Below are positions 35,178 to 47,243 of a DNA stretch of 64,000 nt, piece after piece. The stretch's first letter is position 1. Every line of letters begins with the position of its first letter. Made by a program: the position numbers and the translations under genes. The notes under the pieces are model-generated. The model worked only from the letters and a program-made list of their open reading frames with translations, was not told the DNA's origin and ran no database searches. This DNA comes from Gyromitra esculenta (taxonomy: Eukaryota; Ascomycota; Pezizomycetes; Pezizales; Discinaceae): the NCBI GenBank assembly GCA_038503075.1, contig JBCAML010000012.1:806001-870000 (forward strand), given 5' to 3'.

Positions 35178-35319
35178 CAGTACAATCGCCCTATAAGGAT
35201 ATGAAATTAAGGCAGCTCTATATCCTCACAGAGCAGAAATCCTTACAAAAAAGACCTAGCATACACAAAATAACCCCTGTCAAGACCTGAAATATTATCC
35301 TTATAAGGCGGTTGTACTG
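35178..35319. repeat. Pogo-like MITE, 142 bp, with TA target duplication
   Basis: The left end is CAGTACAATCGCCCTATAAG and the right end, on the other strand, is CAGTACAACCGCCTTATAAG, both continuing GAT; 2 mismatches in the first 23. TA flanks both sides (35176-35177 and 35320-35321). The CAGTACAA terminus and TA duplication are typical of fungal pogo/Fot1-type DNA transposons. The interior (about 95 bp) is non-coding, so the copy is non-autonomous. Confidence 0.75.
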
Positions 35320-36193
35320 TAGCAACCTTTCCTGCTATAGATTCGAACTTAGCTTACGGTTTCAATGTGCTAAGCGCAGATCACACTCCAAGTCTACAAG
35401 TATCCGCACTATAAAGAATTTTCACGTGACCTTATTAAACCAACTACAATCAAAAATTGCCGTCAGTATATGAAATTTTTTATTGGCCAAGCTAAGTCGA
35501 ATAGAAATTCTTGATTAAAACGCGCGAGTAATACTCGCAGATATATAATAATTTCAGCCCGGGTATTGCTGGCAGAGACGCAGCGAAAGGATGAGGTAAT
35601 GCGAAACCCCTGTAAAGTTTAATTCGAGATGTAACGCCAGCAGTGAAGAAGGACCCAACACTAACACTTGGCTTGCATATGATATAAGTGAATACACATG
35701 CAGGAAAAGCCCTAAGATCATCCATGGTTCTTTAGGATTTGGAAAAAACTGCATCTTCAGTGCACAGTCCGTAGCCTGGCGCTGAATAAAAAAAAGTCAT
35801 CGCCATTGCTAGCATTTGTTGCTGACGGAGGAACCACGTCCAGACTCCTGTCAAGCTACTACCAATTTGCCTGTCAAAAGCTGGGGAAGATCCCAATGTG
35901 GTCTAGCGGGCTAGAGCCGAGATCTCCAAACCCCTGTCAATGGCGATACATTATTCAGCCGATATCCCAAAAACCCACGGAGGAAGCCCTGAATGCCCAT
36001 AATGGGTATCCCCTAACCCTGCCTTCCGTCCGCTCTCCCTCGGAGTCCCTTGTCACTTATATTAACCCCCACTATTCCTCGGCTCTCGTCTCGCATCTCA
36101 CAGAACACCCATTACTCCCCCAGCTCCGTTCTCATACTTCAAGCCCATAAAGAAAATTATACCCTCCCTCTCGAGATCAAGATACCATCAAAA

Positions 36194-37483
36194 ATGGTTT
36201 TAGTAGCTCGCACTCTTGCTCGTGCCGCCTCACGGAATATTTCGTTCACCCCACTTCGCCGGAACCTTGCAACTGTAACACGTGCTCGCCCGTCTAGCAA
36301 ATTTGTCTCCCCTATCAAGCAAGCAACTCGCCGAGGTTATGCTTCAGAATCTACTGCATCTTCTGGTGGTGGTGGAAGGGTGATAATCATTGGGTTAACT
36401 CTTGCCGGTCTCGGTGGTGCGGGGTACTATTTATATTCCAACGATCAGCTTTCGAGCCTCACTGGCCTTGCTGGTGGCAAGTCTAGCACAAAAACTCCGG
36501 GGCCTTTCCAGCCTGGAAAGGACGACTATCAAAAGATCTATAATGACGTTGCGGAATTGTTGGAGAGCAACGATGAGTACGATGATGGTTCCTATGCACC
36601 TGTAAGTCAACACAATTGATCAGGGGGGATATGGTAGAACTTCAGTTGATGGTTATTTGATCAGGTTCTTGTTCGTCTCGGATGGCATGCTGCTGGAACC
36701 TATGATAAAGAGACTAAGACTGGTGGCTCCAATGGAGCTACCATGCGATTCGCTCCCGAATCCGAGCATGGGGCAAACTCTGGCCTGCATATCGCTCGTG
36801 ATCTCCTACAGCCAATCAAGGAAAAGTACCCGTGGATTAGTTATTCCGACTTATGGACTCTTGCGGCTGTTACCGCCATTCAGGAGATGGGAGGACCTAA
36901 GATTCCATGGAGACCCGGACGCTATGACGGGGAAGCTGCCGCTTGCACCCCAGATGGACGCCTTCCTGACGGTGCCAAGGGACAAAAGCACTTAAGAGAC
37001 ATTTTCTACCGCATAGGATTTAACGATCAGGAGATCGTAGCACTTTCAGGTATCCATGCTATCGGTCGATGCCACCCTGAGCGTTCTGGATTCAGTGGTA
37101 AGTTTAGTTTCGCATTCACCATGATATAGCTATCGTTACCGTACAACCCTATTCACGAATCTCCCATCCTAGGCCCATGGACATTCTCCCCAACGGTCAT
37201 AACGAACGACTACTACAAACTCCTTCTCGGGGAAAAGTGGTCATGGAAAAAGTGGAATGGACAGAAGCAATTTGAAGATGCCAACACCAAGTCCCTCATG
37301 ATGCTGCCGACCGACATGGCTCTTATCAAAGACAAGGTATTCCGGAAATATGTCGAGGCATATGCTAAAGACAACGATCTATTCTTTAAGGACTTTGCGG
37401 ACGTCTTCACAAGGTTGCTAGAGCTCGGTGTACCATTCAAAACGGATGAAAAATTTGTATTCAAGGCAACAACTGATGACTGA
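36194..37483 (+). CDS. CCP1: Cytochrome c peroxidase, mitochondrial
   Basis: Exons 36194-36601, 36665-37097 and 37173-37483; 383 residues (yeast 361). The N-terminus is a bipartite mitochondrial signal: a basic presequence ([18 protein letters not shown]) and then one membrane segment near 62-78 ([19 protein letters not shown]), as in proteins processed into the intermembrane space. The class I haem peroxidase fold follows. The distal pocket Arg140, Trp143 and His144 ([14 protein letters not shown]), the proximal His267 ([12 protein letters not shown]), Trp283 (GPWTFSP, equivalent of yeast Trp191) and Asp328 (MMLPTD) are all present. It reduces hydrogen peroxide using electrons from cytochrome c. 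The proximal helix has Ile where the family usually has Ala before His, and Ile for Leu after it, both mild. No nearby partner gene. Confidence 0.95.
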
Positions 37484-37903
37484 TCGAAGAGAAGTGGGCG
37501 GTGATTGGGAATTCGAGAGCCGGGATGGCTTGTGGTCATATTATAATGGCAATTGAAGCCTTCTAGTAGGGTTTGAAATATGTGAGTCGTTTATTTTATG
37601 ATACTATTGTCTGAGTTTTTTATTTTGTGTAATATCCATAGCACCACGTTTTTCTTAAAGCATTACTGTATTTATCTGCTGGAATCTAGCAATCTAGCGA
37701 AAAAAATTGGGTTTTCGTACAATCACAGCGATGGTGTAGGGAGCATGGCGAAATTCAAAATTGAATTTCTGCAGCCGGCCCGGTCAGCAGCCCGGCATCC
37801 GACCTACGTAACAGAGCAGCTGTAATGGGTGTCCTATCTATTCATTCAATTCCCGTCGTTTCGATACCTAAGTGTCCAGTCAGGTGAATGTACTAGGAAT
37901 CTA

Positions 37904-38009
37904 CAGCCCCCCTCGATATACCGTATCTCGCTAGGCCGGATCATATGCTATCTCATATAGACCCCTCTGGAAGCACAATACTTAATATACCGAGATGCAG
38001 CTATGGCTG
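37904..38009. repeat. Decayed MITE-like inverted repeat
   Basis: The left end CAGCCCCCCTCGATATACCG follows TA (37902-37903). The right end, on the other strand, reads CAGCCATAGCTGCATCTCGG then TATATTAAG. The ACAGCC terminus and a CTCG-TATA core are shared, but the arms are strongly diverged. The internal GTATCTCGCTAGGCCGGAT resembles the arm of the element at 11806, hinting at one family. Confidence 0.3.
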
Positions 38010-38789
38010 TTACAAGGGTTTAATTTTCTAAACCCAATATGTACAAGAGTGAATGGTCACTTATGGTGTGTGTCCAAGAGTGGGGGTAGACTAATTAATT
38101 GGGGGTTAAAGATCTAGACCTACCTAATAAGGAACTCTTATATTTAGTACGAGTAGCCGTAGTTAGAGTTATAGACATATGGGTTCATTGACTCTTGCAG
38201 GGGAACAAGGTATCGGGTAACGGTATCATATTTCGAATAAGTGCGGTTTACGTTGTGCAAGCGAGGGCATTTTTCTAGTGCAATTATAACTGAAATCAAA
38301 AACTCCTCTCCAGATTGTATAGGTGTACATGCAGCCTCGTGTCTGACGTAATACAGAAGCTTGCTTGCTGCCTGCGGTGAACAGCAGGGAATATGACCCT
38401 TCGGCAGACCATAAGATTAACAAGATGCAAGAATTAAACTTTGCAAGACCGCGTGTCGCCAGATATTCGGAATCATAAAATATCACTTGCTCATTAATTT
38501 CCGTTGTTCCTCAACTACATGTAGTCAGTGGACGAGGACCATTTTACACCAACATAGCCACTTTTCGCATTAACAATTTATGAGAAAAAAACACCCGATA
38601 GCTCCCTTGTCCCAGGTAATGGTAATTCCCTGTCAAAACTATCTCCATAATTCTTTTGTTCAACTTTCATGAATTGGTGAGCCCAGGAGTGGGTAAGGGT
38701 TAAAATCACTGGATTTTGACAATGATTTGACCATACAACTAACCTAATATAGTCTCTGGTTGTTTCAGCAGCTAACACGTTCTAATAAT

Positions 38790-38887
38790 AGGGGTTATGG
38801 TGTGGAGATGGAACGCCAGGCTTTTCCGTTCTATGAGGCCGTCATAAAATAATGCGAGACCTGTTCCACCTCCATACCTCTACCCCT
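38790..38887. repeat. 98-bp MITE-like palindrome
   Basis: The left arm GGGGTTATGGTGTGGAGATG continues GAAC; the right arm on the other strand is AGGGGTAGAGGTATGGAGGT continuing GGAAC. About 20 of 25 positions agree by hand. Both ends abut TA (ATA before GGGGT, TAG after ACCCC), as expected for a TA-targeting element. Confidence 0.5.
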
Positions 38888-39989
38888 AGCTCAAAATAAA
38901 TAAGATACTTGAATGAACCAGATCCATATTTATCGTAGTATCAAGTTCCAGATTTTCTATCTGACTTAGAGTCTTTGAAAAGACTCATATTGAAATATCT
39001 CCATTTTAGTGTAAAACGACCCCTGTCCGCTGACTAATTTGAAGCATCTGTATAATAGCAATTCTCCATATTCACATATAGCCTACAGGGTATGGCGACA
39101 AACCATTAGACATCGAGCCCACATTTAGACATTTTAGCTCAACCTATAGGAAACACGGTATTCGATCCATGCCATTCCTCAACTTATACTCGAGACGATC
39201 CCTCCCAGCGATCCATTGCCAAGTTACTGATCTCAGTAGACCTGGCCCCGTCGTCCGGTGGGGGTCGTATACCCTGAGCGAAGAACCATATACCACGTAC
39301 CCAGAAAACCAGAGATTTTAGGCTTGAGATCTATAAATCCTTTTCTAATATCATGTAAAAAGCCTCGCTCGCTTCAATGGCTACCGCTTCGTGGCAGCAC
39401 CCTAAAATTGCCCCCCAAAAGCCGTGATATTGTGTTAGGATTCCCATTCTTGGAGGGCGGCCACTATATTATACTAGTCAGATCAATCGCCCAATCGACA
39501 TCGAGATTGCTCCTCTCCTCTACCCCATAACACTTCACTTCGTTTAGGGCAAATACCCAGATGCTTAAGAAACGGCATTCAAGTAACTATCGATGATCTT
39601 CGATGTAGGTTTCCTCGCGGATACGTACTTAAGCAGTACAAGTAGACACAAGGTAATGTCGTAGTAGGCTATGCATTAAACATGATCGCGAATAAGCTGT
39701 ACTCTTTCAGTTATAACCCTTACCTTCTCTTTGACTTACTCTCTTATGTATTACCTTGGGCTGCTCGTATTACTAACATAAGATTGTACTAATGGAATTT
39801 TTGGGCGAGAATACGAACCTAGGCTGATATTCCGAGTAACCGGACGTCGAGGAAAGAAGACACCATTTTGACAGATTTTGCCACGCCACGCGATAGCTAA
39901 GGCAGTAAGGGATTAATATAAGCCTACTACAGATCCAGCTAGTCTGAACATATATAGAGTGAAATAAGATCTTCCATGATATTATAAGA

Positions 39990-40599
39990 GACGTCTGGAA
40001 TGTGGCGAATGAAATAGTAAATCAATAAGAAAACGAAAACTGCGAATGTGGAAATGGCATCCAAGATGTCACACATGTCCTCCTAAATTGCGAGATGATA
40101 AGACAACTAAGAGATAAAATGGAAAGAAGTATGGAAGTAAAGGTTGGTAAGAAAAGACTGCTGTATATTACAGAGGGGGGCAGAGTGGGCGGTCAAGCTG
40201 TGGAAACCCTTTGTGGAGGGAAGAAGAGAAGCAAGGGAGCAAGAAGATGAGAGTAAGAGGTTGTGAGATTAGGAATGGGAGATTTGGAGATCGGTGGATG
40301 AGTCAAGACAGCGAGACCACCTTTCCGAAGGTACGGCGTTGTATGAGACTGTATTCGCTTGGGAAAAGGCAGTAAGGACGTGAAGGAAGAAGGATCGCTG
40401 AAGGATATAGCTTAGTTGGAAGTGGGGTTTTCAGTTTAGTTTTTGGATTTCTATCTCGTTTTTGCGTGTTATTTGATTTTCTTTTGGACCTTTTAAGAGT
40501 ACCATAGCCTCCGGGTTGAACGTACCTAATGAATAAACAACAACATAAATCAATAAGGGGCATCCGTACCATAACCTACGGGTTGAATATACCTAATGA

Positions 40600-40631
<32 letters not shown>

Positions 40632-40645
40632 TAAGGGGCATCCGA
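39990..40645 (+). mobile_element. 3' relic of a Tad-like LINE retrotransposon
   Basis: Reading from about 40000, one frame gives VANEIVNQ, a stop, then ENENCECGNGIQDVTHVLLNC and EMIRQLRDKMERSMEV, ending at a TGA near 40251. The C-x-C-G...T-H-x4-C knuckle next to a degraded GNxxxNxYL-like stretch is the usual C-terminal end of Tad-type non-LTR polymerase proteins. Downstream, two tandem copies of a tail unit lie at 40499-40565 and 40566-40643, each with CGGGTTGAA, ACCTAATGAATAAACAACAA and AATAAGGGGCATCCG. The second has an expanded CAA run (about ten units). The 5' end is missing or unrecognisable, so the element is dead. Confidence 0.6.
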
Positions 40646-43600
40646 AAATAGTCGAGTCATATTTCATGACGCGATATGGAAACCTTTCGTTTTGAACAAC
40701 GAACGAAAACGAGCTAACGTGTTAAGTCAAGCGACCAGATTAGGAAATAGGATTAAATGAAGATATCAAAAAAAAATAACTAAACTAAACTCCGCAATCA
40801 TCATTGAGATAGCAGTGACAGACCCTTTCGTCTCATCTCTTCAAATTACAAAGTAATCCGGGAAATAATATAACAATAACTAGATAGTTCACAGCCAAAC
40901 CACCCACAACCCTACGCTCAAGTTTCAGCCAAGAAATTTCTTGTCTTTGACTAAAAATTATGACTAAAACTAATAATAGTAGTAATCCCCAAAATGACAT
41001 GAAAAATAGCAATTCGGGTCAGCTAATATTGCAGGAAAAGTACTTAAAAGGAGTATTATTTCCCTTCGTCCGTCATTAGCAAGACAAAAGTCAACGCTAT
41101 CCTCCAAAAGGTCGTCTGCTAGCAAAAGCTACATCTCAAGTAGTACAAATACCAAACACCATGCTAACTCTCTAATCAAGGCTTAGTAGGGAAATATAGA
41201 AACGGTTCTCTACTGGTAGGCTGCATCGCCCACAAAGACTTGCATGGCTGCAAGGGAATTTGCCACCGTTGTCGCAAAATAAACAAATAAAGATGGCATA
41301 CATTTTAAAGCTTATTCTAGATTAACTTCTCGAAGCTGCACGTTGGTCATTTATAGCTGATCTCGCTCAAAAAACTTATAGTTCGCCATGATCCTCGACC
41401 AAACCTTTGGAAAGCGGGGTTTCCGGTCACAAATTTCGTTTTTTTCCATGAAATACCTTACATATCGCAGGTTCTATCAAATAGCCCATGTTGAATTATG
41501 ATATTATTGTTACTTGGAAGAAAGAAACATAGGCAAAAACGGCTGCTATATAAATGTATAAAGCCGTCTGACCAATAGAAAATTTGAACACTCGGGTTCC
41601 TAAAGCCTGCTTAACTATCAGATCTACTAAACTCGGCCCGAAGCAGTCTCCAGACACGCGACTATTTCTGGGGGCCAAACCACTAATAACCAACGAATAA
41701 ACTATCAGATATGACCTACATCTAACCACCGGTCAAGCCAATGATCTGTACCTTAATTCTCGCTAGAAATCTCTAAGCACAATAGCTAGAATTATGCGGC
41801 GAGTGATAGTATATGACGATATTGTAAATCACGTAAGCCGCTGCACCATCCTTGAAACGTCAATACATCTTTTGTAATGATTCATCCATGCAGGAGAGTA
41901 TATGATCTCGTTTTGCATATGTTTTGTCATTTTTCCCTTGTGTCTATAGATCCAGTAAGACAAAAGAGATTTATGCAGACTAACCCGCGATCCCCATGAA
42001 AAGTGCAATACTAATATTTATCCCAGTTCATAGAGAAAGAGAATAATATTCAGGCTAATCGGTCCTCGGGATGTCTACGCCACCGACACATCGCCCATCT
42101 ACACCCACCACACAGACCCGACGTCATCGCGAATCACTCGGAATCCGGACTGCAGGTCAGAAAATCTTGGATCCGGTTCATGATCTTACTCAGGCATTAT
42201 TGGATGAATGGATCTCGGAAACTTTAATTCCGGCTGAATCTTGTTTCGACTTCGTTTGTTTGCCCGGCCTCTGGACTAGCCACTCATTGGCCTGCCTGGG
42301 GTACATGTTGTGGAGTCCCGTGTACGTGCATGTTGCTGCACAGCTTGCTGTCAAGCAAAACCGTACCCGGTACGTGAGCAACCCTAGCTGGGGTGCTTGC
42401 AAACTGGTCATGGCATAGCTACTTGAAATCCAACACCGTAGCAGACGTTCCCAGTGCCCCCCCTTGGCGCATGTCGAGGCGAACTAACTTTTAACCAAAG
42501 GGAGATATAGGAATTCCCTTCGCAAGTAAACTGACTCCGCTGACATTACAGACTAGTAGGAGCCCAAGTATTAACTAATCATCCGTGCCCAATGCCAAAA
42601 TTCATAAAAGGATGACTGCCACTTCACCATTCTGTTGTACCATCCATCCCATACCCACCCGGTTATGGCTACCCGTATACCCCATCTACAAATTTTCAAA
42701 TACACATATTTAGTATCATCATCAATCACTCGCTCTCAATTTGTCACAGACGACAAAAAAGCAAGAGCCCGAACACCTCATCGCTCTTCCCCCCCGATAT
42801 CCCTCACATCAAGAAAAAAAAAAACCATTGTTTCCATTCATTTCATACTCCTTCAGATGATTTTGATGCACTCATCGCCTTATCTCTCGGTGTGTGGCTC
42901 TCCAGCCACACTATCTGGCTAGAGTGTGTAGATATGCATGTGCGCAGATATGGCCACGTATATATGCATCAGCGACGAAGATGCAGTCTCTTTCTCGAGG
43001 ACGGATGATTTAGCAGACTTCTGAAGCGCACATTGGATGCTGCCGATATTTGTAAATTGTCCGCGTGCTCAACTCTGTGTTTTAAAATATGCAGGGAAAG
43101 AATTGACATCCTGACGCTCGGATTTGGGTACCGTCACGGTGTCTATCACTAGGCTGGATTACGATTCCGTGCTTGATGTGTAGTTCTTGGAGGATTTGCA
43201 CGTAAAAAGAATAATCAACCGCGTGTTAATCCCTGAGAAACTCAATGTGGCATTGACCTTTTTTGTGCACGTTTATTTTAAGAAACTAGTTCCCGAAGAG
43301 CGAAATACAAACACTGAAATCAGGTATCGTCTAGCTATTGTGTGTAGGGTTCGAGCATCCGAGTTACGGGAGTCGGAGTATGTATACTTTAGTACTAACA
43401 CCGCTACATAGATATAGGAATCCTCGAGAAAGCTAGTAGCCGCGGCATCGATACGGATTCTAAATACTCAAGGGAACATTGTACGATATAGATCGTCAAA
43501 GCGTTTCTTTGAGATGGTAGATACCTTAAGAATGTGCCTGCCCGTATCTTCACAAACGGTAGATCCTCCGGAAGGAGAATGCTTAATACGGGTTCCCGGC

Positions 43601-44103
43601 GCGGAGAGCGATATACTGTATCCTAATCTCTTGACGGGTGCTTTCGGATACCTAGCGATAGCAGGTTGAACGTATTAAAATAAAGGGGTGCGTGAAAAAG
43701 TCGCCTCTAAACATATATATTGGGAAGTGTCGGAATCCGGGAAAGTAGTACGGGGAAAGAGGACAGAAGTGGCCGACGTCAAAATGCCGTGGGCAGCAGA
43801 AGCGGATGCAGGAAGAAGTCTGAGATATCCTCGTTGCTGACGGCGAACGTCGCGTTGTGCCAGAGATAAGAGGACACAGATAAAGGAACGAGTTTGGAAC
43901 TGAGGCTTTGGTGGGCCACCATGCAGCAGCGACGCAGGAGACAATCGTCAGTTGATATCGCGATCGCGGTTTGGGCCTCGGGATTTTCAAGAACGCAATT
44001 TCAATTTCCAGCCGGCTCTTCTGGAACACTTTCGTTTTTGGAACTGCAGCCTTTTTCCGAGATTTCAAGGATCTCCCTTATCCACCTGAGTCTAATTTGA
44101 GGG

Positions 44104-44131
44104 CCGACCGACCGACCGACCGACCGACCGA
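44104..44131. repeat. Tetranucleotide microsatellite (CCGA)7
   Basis: Seven perfect tandem copies of CCGA in intergenic DNA. Confidence 0.9.
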
Positions 44132-46730
44132 TTTTACCGAGAATTCGGGACACATGAAAACCAGGTCTTACTCGGAAGCTGGAGCCGAATCTCTATAAGC
44201 TTCCCAGGGCTTACGAGCTGCTTGAGTAGAGATTGGTTTTGTTTCGTGTTAGCCATCCAAACAACTGCTGGTGGTACTTACCTGCGTCCAGTTCTGCATA
44301 ATTCCGTTCCCCGCGTGAACAAGGACCATCGGGACGGAATCTAGAGCACGGAAGCTTGCAGATAATTATTTGGACACTGCATGAGACTAATGGCACGCCA
44401 TCGCGCGCGGAGTTTCAGGTTTTTTTGATTAATTGTAAGCGAATAAATAAACATGTAGCTCAAAACGGAGTGAGCGATTTGGTTGCCTCTCTGACTTCCG
44501 CTCCGCGTTGGTGACATTTATCATGTTAAGCTTTTATTTCTTTCATATTCACATCCGTTTGTTTGATTGTCTGATTAACGAAACTTTGTTGGGACGGTCC
44601 TCGGGCGTAATCTCAATTGCCATCCGCGGCCTCGACTCATTGAGCTCCGGCTAGGCAGCAATATTCACGTTTGGTGTAGCTATTTCCATCACGATCTTGC
44701 CTATAACCCCCAGTTTAAAAACACCCAGCAGAAAAGGTGGCGTCTTAACCTAGCTACGGAAGCGGTTTAGACGCTTTGCATCTTGTTTATGGCTAACCAA
44801 GGATTGCCCGTAAACACCTATCTCGAGTGCAGTTAAACATCTAACCTCTCATGATTGATTGTGTGGTGGAGAAAGTATGATATGGCTGCGGACCCCTCTA
44901 TCGTGGCCATTTTTGTGGTTGATACATCGTTGCTAGGTAGCAGTAGATCGATCACATTTGTGCATTAATTGTACTTGTAGGTGCTTGGATATCATATAAA
45001 TGGAACATTTCACATTTTTTCTAACTGTGTGAATCATATACGCTTTATATTGACGACTGCCTAATGGCACAGTGACAGAACAGTCAGGAGCGATATTGAA
45101 AAGCACAATAGAGCGAAGATCTTCGGTGTGAGTAATCGTTGCTGTAAAATAAGTTGTCCCAGGGGTTCACCTTGAGCTCTTCTGAGCTGAAGTGATGAGG
45201 CAGTGAAAGAGAGACGAGTTTTGGGTCATGTTTTTAGGGGAACCCCACCCCGAAGGTTCTAGAGACGAACTGGAGCCTTGTCCGCGGATAAGTATGAGTG
45301 AGTTTACAATATAGAGACTAATATGTCATAATCTGGGGGGATTTTTCCGGGTTCGGACCGCGGAAGGGAAGGGTTGTGGAAGCCAAAAACCAGAGGACGG
45401 CACAGAATAACAAGCTTCCAAAAAGGGGAATATCGGGGATTAGATGATCTGATAAGATTTGGTGGTTGCATTCTGGCGACGTTTAAAGGTTCACGGGATA
45501 GGTTTAGCGTTTCGGGTAACGGTGCTGGGATACATGTACATGTAGCTTTTTCTTTTGTTCCCCACAAGAACACAAGACCCAGGACGATCGACTATTTGGG
45601 CTGTCGGTTCCTCTTGGTGTTGGCGAGAGATGCCTCGCCAATCACATCCAACATGGTGCATGTCGTAGCAAGCAGCGCTACGGGTGATGGGTTGCCCTTT
45701 CCGCCTGTCCGCCTTCCTGTCGGACCTGGCAGCCCGGTTTCGTTGGATATACGTGCAGGAAGCGAGGATTGTTGATAGGATTGGGCCTCGACGTGGGCTT
45801 CAACTGTCTGGTTATGGCTTCTGTGCCTCTGGTCAAACATGCCGTATCTGCAAGTCCTCGCTACGAAGGGTTTCAAAGGCGGATAGGGGGGTGGGGTGGT
45901 TAGGACTTGGATTTCGTTCTCGCTTGAGTACTTGCAGAATGTAACTGTGAGTACGGAGTTTGGGGTTAGGTAGAATGCATTCTTTCGTCAGGTATGGTGT
46001 GGGCGGCTCTTATCGAGGTTATCTCTGGGAACCCAGGAAAAGTACCGGCGCGACCGGTGATATCGACACTGTATGCGGTACCCTTGTATTAGATGCACGC
46101 CGCTCTGCTCTGCGCTACTTGCTGCAGTCTACAAGCCATGCGCAACCTCCATAGAGAGCCAAAACAGATAGTTTGCAAATATTCCTATGATCTCTCCGTC
46201 GCACAGGGTATGATACAATTTCTATGGGTACCATGATCGAAGCGTGAGGGGAATTACCCTGCTTTTCCCAAGACACTGCTTTCCTGGAGAGGGGAGTTCT
46301 CGTGTGAACCATACCCGACGTAGCTAGGATGCGAAGCTGCGACGCAATCTGCCAGTTGACGCTCACCATCCACCTAGGAATCCCCGAGCTAGCTCCATGA
46401 GAGACAGGATTTTAGAAACGGGCGCGCTCTAGCTCTTGTTGGCCTGTCGCTGGCTCCTCTGACCACAGCCATAACCTTACATACGTTCAACCACCCAATA
46501 CCCATTACATACCTGCATTTGCTGTGCTCCACAGTACACTTGAGCCAGATCCTCTTTTAGGTGTCCTTCGACACACCTCTCCCTGACCGAGCGGGCTTTT
46601 TGCAAGGGAGGTGGCCTATCTGGTGTGTGTGGTGTTGCAGTAGCGGGTTCCTTCTTCTTGGCTTCCCTATCTACCTACATACTCGTTCACTATCTCTCTG
46701 TGATTCACCTTTCTACTGTACTATTGCTGC

Positions 46731-46910
46731 TCCTCCTCCTCGTCTTTCGTCTTCTCTCGTCTCGTCTCGTCTCCTCCCTTTCTCCTCGCTACCTATTCAG
46801 TTCGCCCCCTTCCCTTTCACTATCTTTCATATTCAGTGTCGCCTCCCCCCTCTCGGTTATCAATAGTATCTAGCTAGTTCTCCCTCCCTTCCCGTCGCCA
46901 TCTCGATCCT
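46731..46910 (+). promoter_or_regulatory. Pyrimidine-rich leader region of ATG1
   Basis: A long CT-dominated stretch, including repeats of TCGTC, starts about 510 bp before the ATG1 start codon. This is the usual appearance of promoter/5' UTR DNA in filamentous ascomycetes. The transcription start cannot be fixed from sequence. Confidence 0.4.
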
Positions 46911-47243
46911 CCATACATACTTACATACATCATCCACTTCCCTCTCAATCCTCTTATTGCTCGCCCAACATCTCGTGCCTGTCCATTCGCTCGTCCGCTA
47001 TCCATTATTTATAACCTACTGTCTATCCTCGCGCTCTTTCTTTATTGCTAGCTAGGATCATCTGCCATTCTCTATATCTTAGGCCTTCAACGTCGTATGT
47101 ATGACACATAACGGCACCACCATCGTTTCATCATTTGCCACAACCTCGACAGAACGGTAGCAGCTTCGGAAGCTCAAAGTCTTCCAACTCAGACATCTTC
47201 TCGAATCTAGGCCTGGTACACCAGCCCCGAGCTCGCAGCAATC

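Larger units (their letters stand above)
31631..36193. other. 4.6-kb gene-free region rich in repeats
   Basis: Apart from the DPH4 and CCP1 promoters at its ends, it holds three TACATGTA sites (31690, 31726, 31989), the GCATCAGG repeat field with a tRNA-like unit (32320-32860), a hexanucleotide microsatellite (34738-34767) and a pogo-like MITE (35178-35319). No protein gene was recognised. An open stretch at 32666-33178 (+) partly consists of the repeat field and is not called. Confidence 0.6.
37484..47243. other. 9.8-kb gene-free region, the longest in the window
   Basis: No convincing protein gene. It contains two MITE-like palindromes (37904-38009 and 38790-38887), a LINE relic (about 39990-40645), a tetranucleotide repeat (44104-44131), TACATGTA sites at 38516 and 45531/45537, and the CT-rich ATG1 leader at its right end. 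A second possible LINE 3' tail (GGTTGAACGTATTAAAATAA near 43666) is too short to call. An open frame at 42071-42418 (+, 115 codons) starts with a Thr/Pro-rich stretch but has no recognisable domain. Confidence 0.55.

Noticed and set aside
42071..42418. 115-codon plus-strand open frame
   Set aside because: Its Thr/Pro-rich start could be coding, but the rest is featureless and no splice continuation was found.
43640..43700. Possible second LINE 3' tail (GGTTGAACGTATTAAAATAA)
   Set aside because: Only about 12 bp resemble the tail at 40515; no protein remnant was seen upstream.
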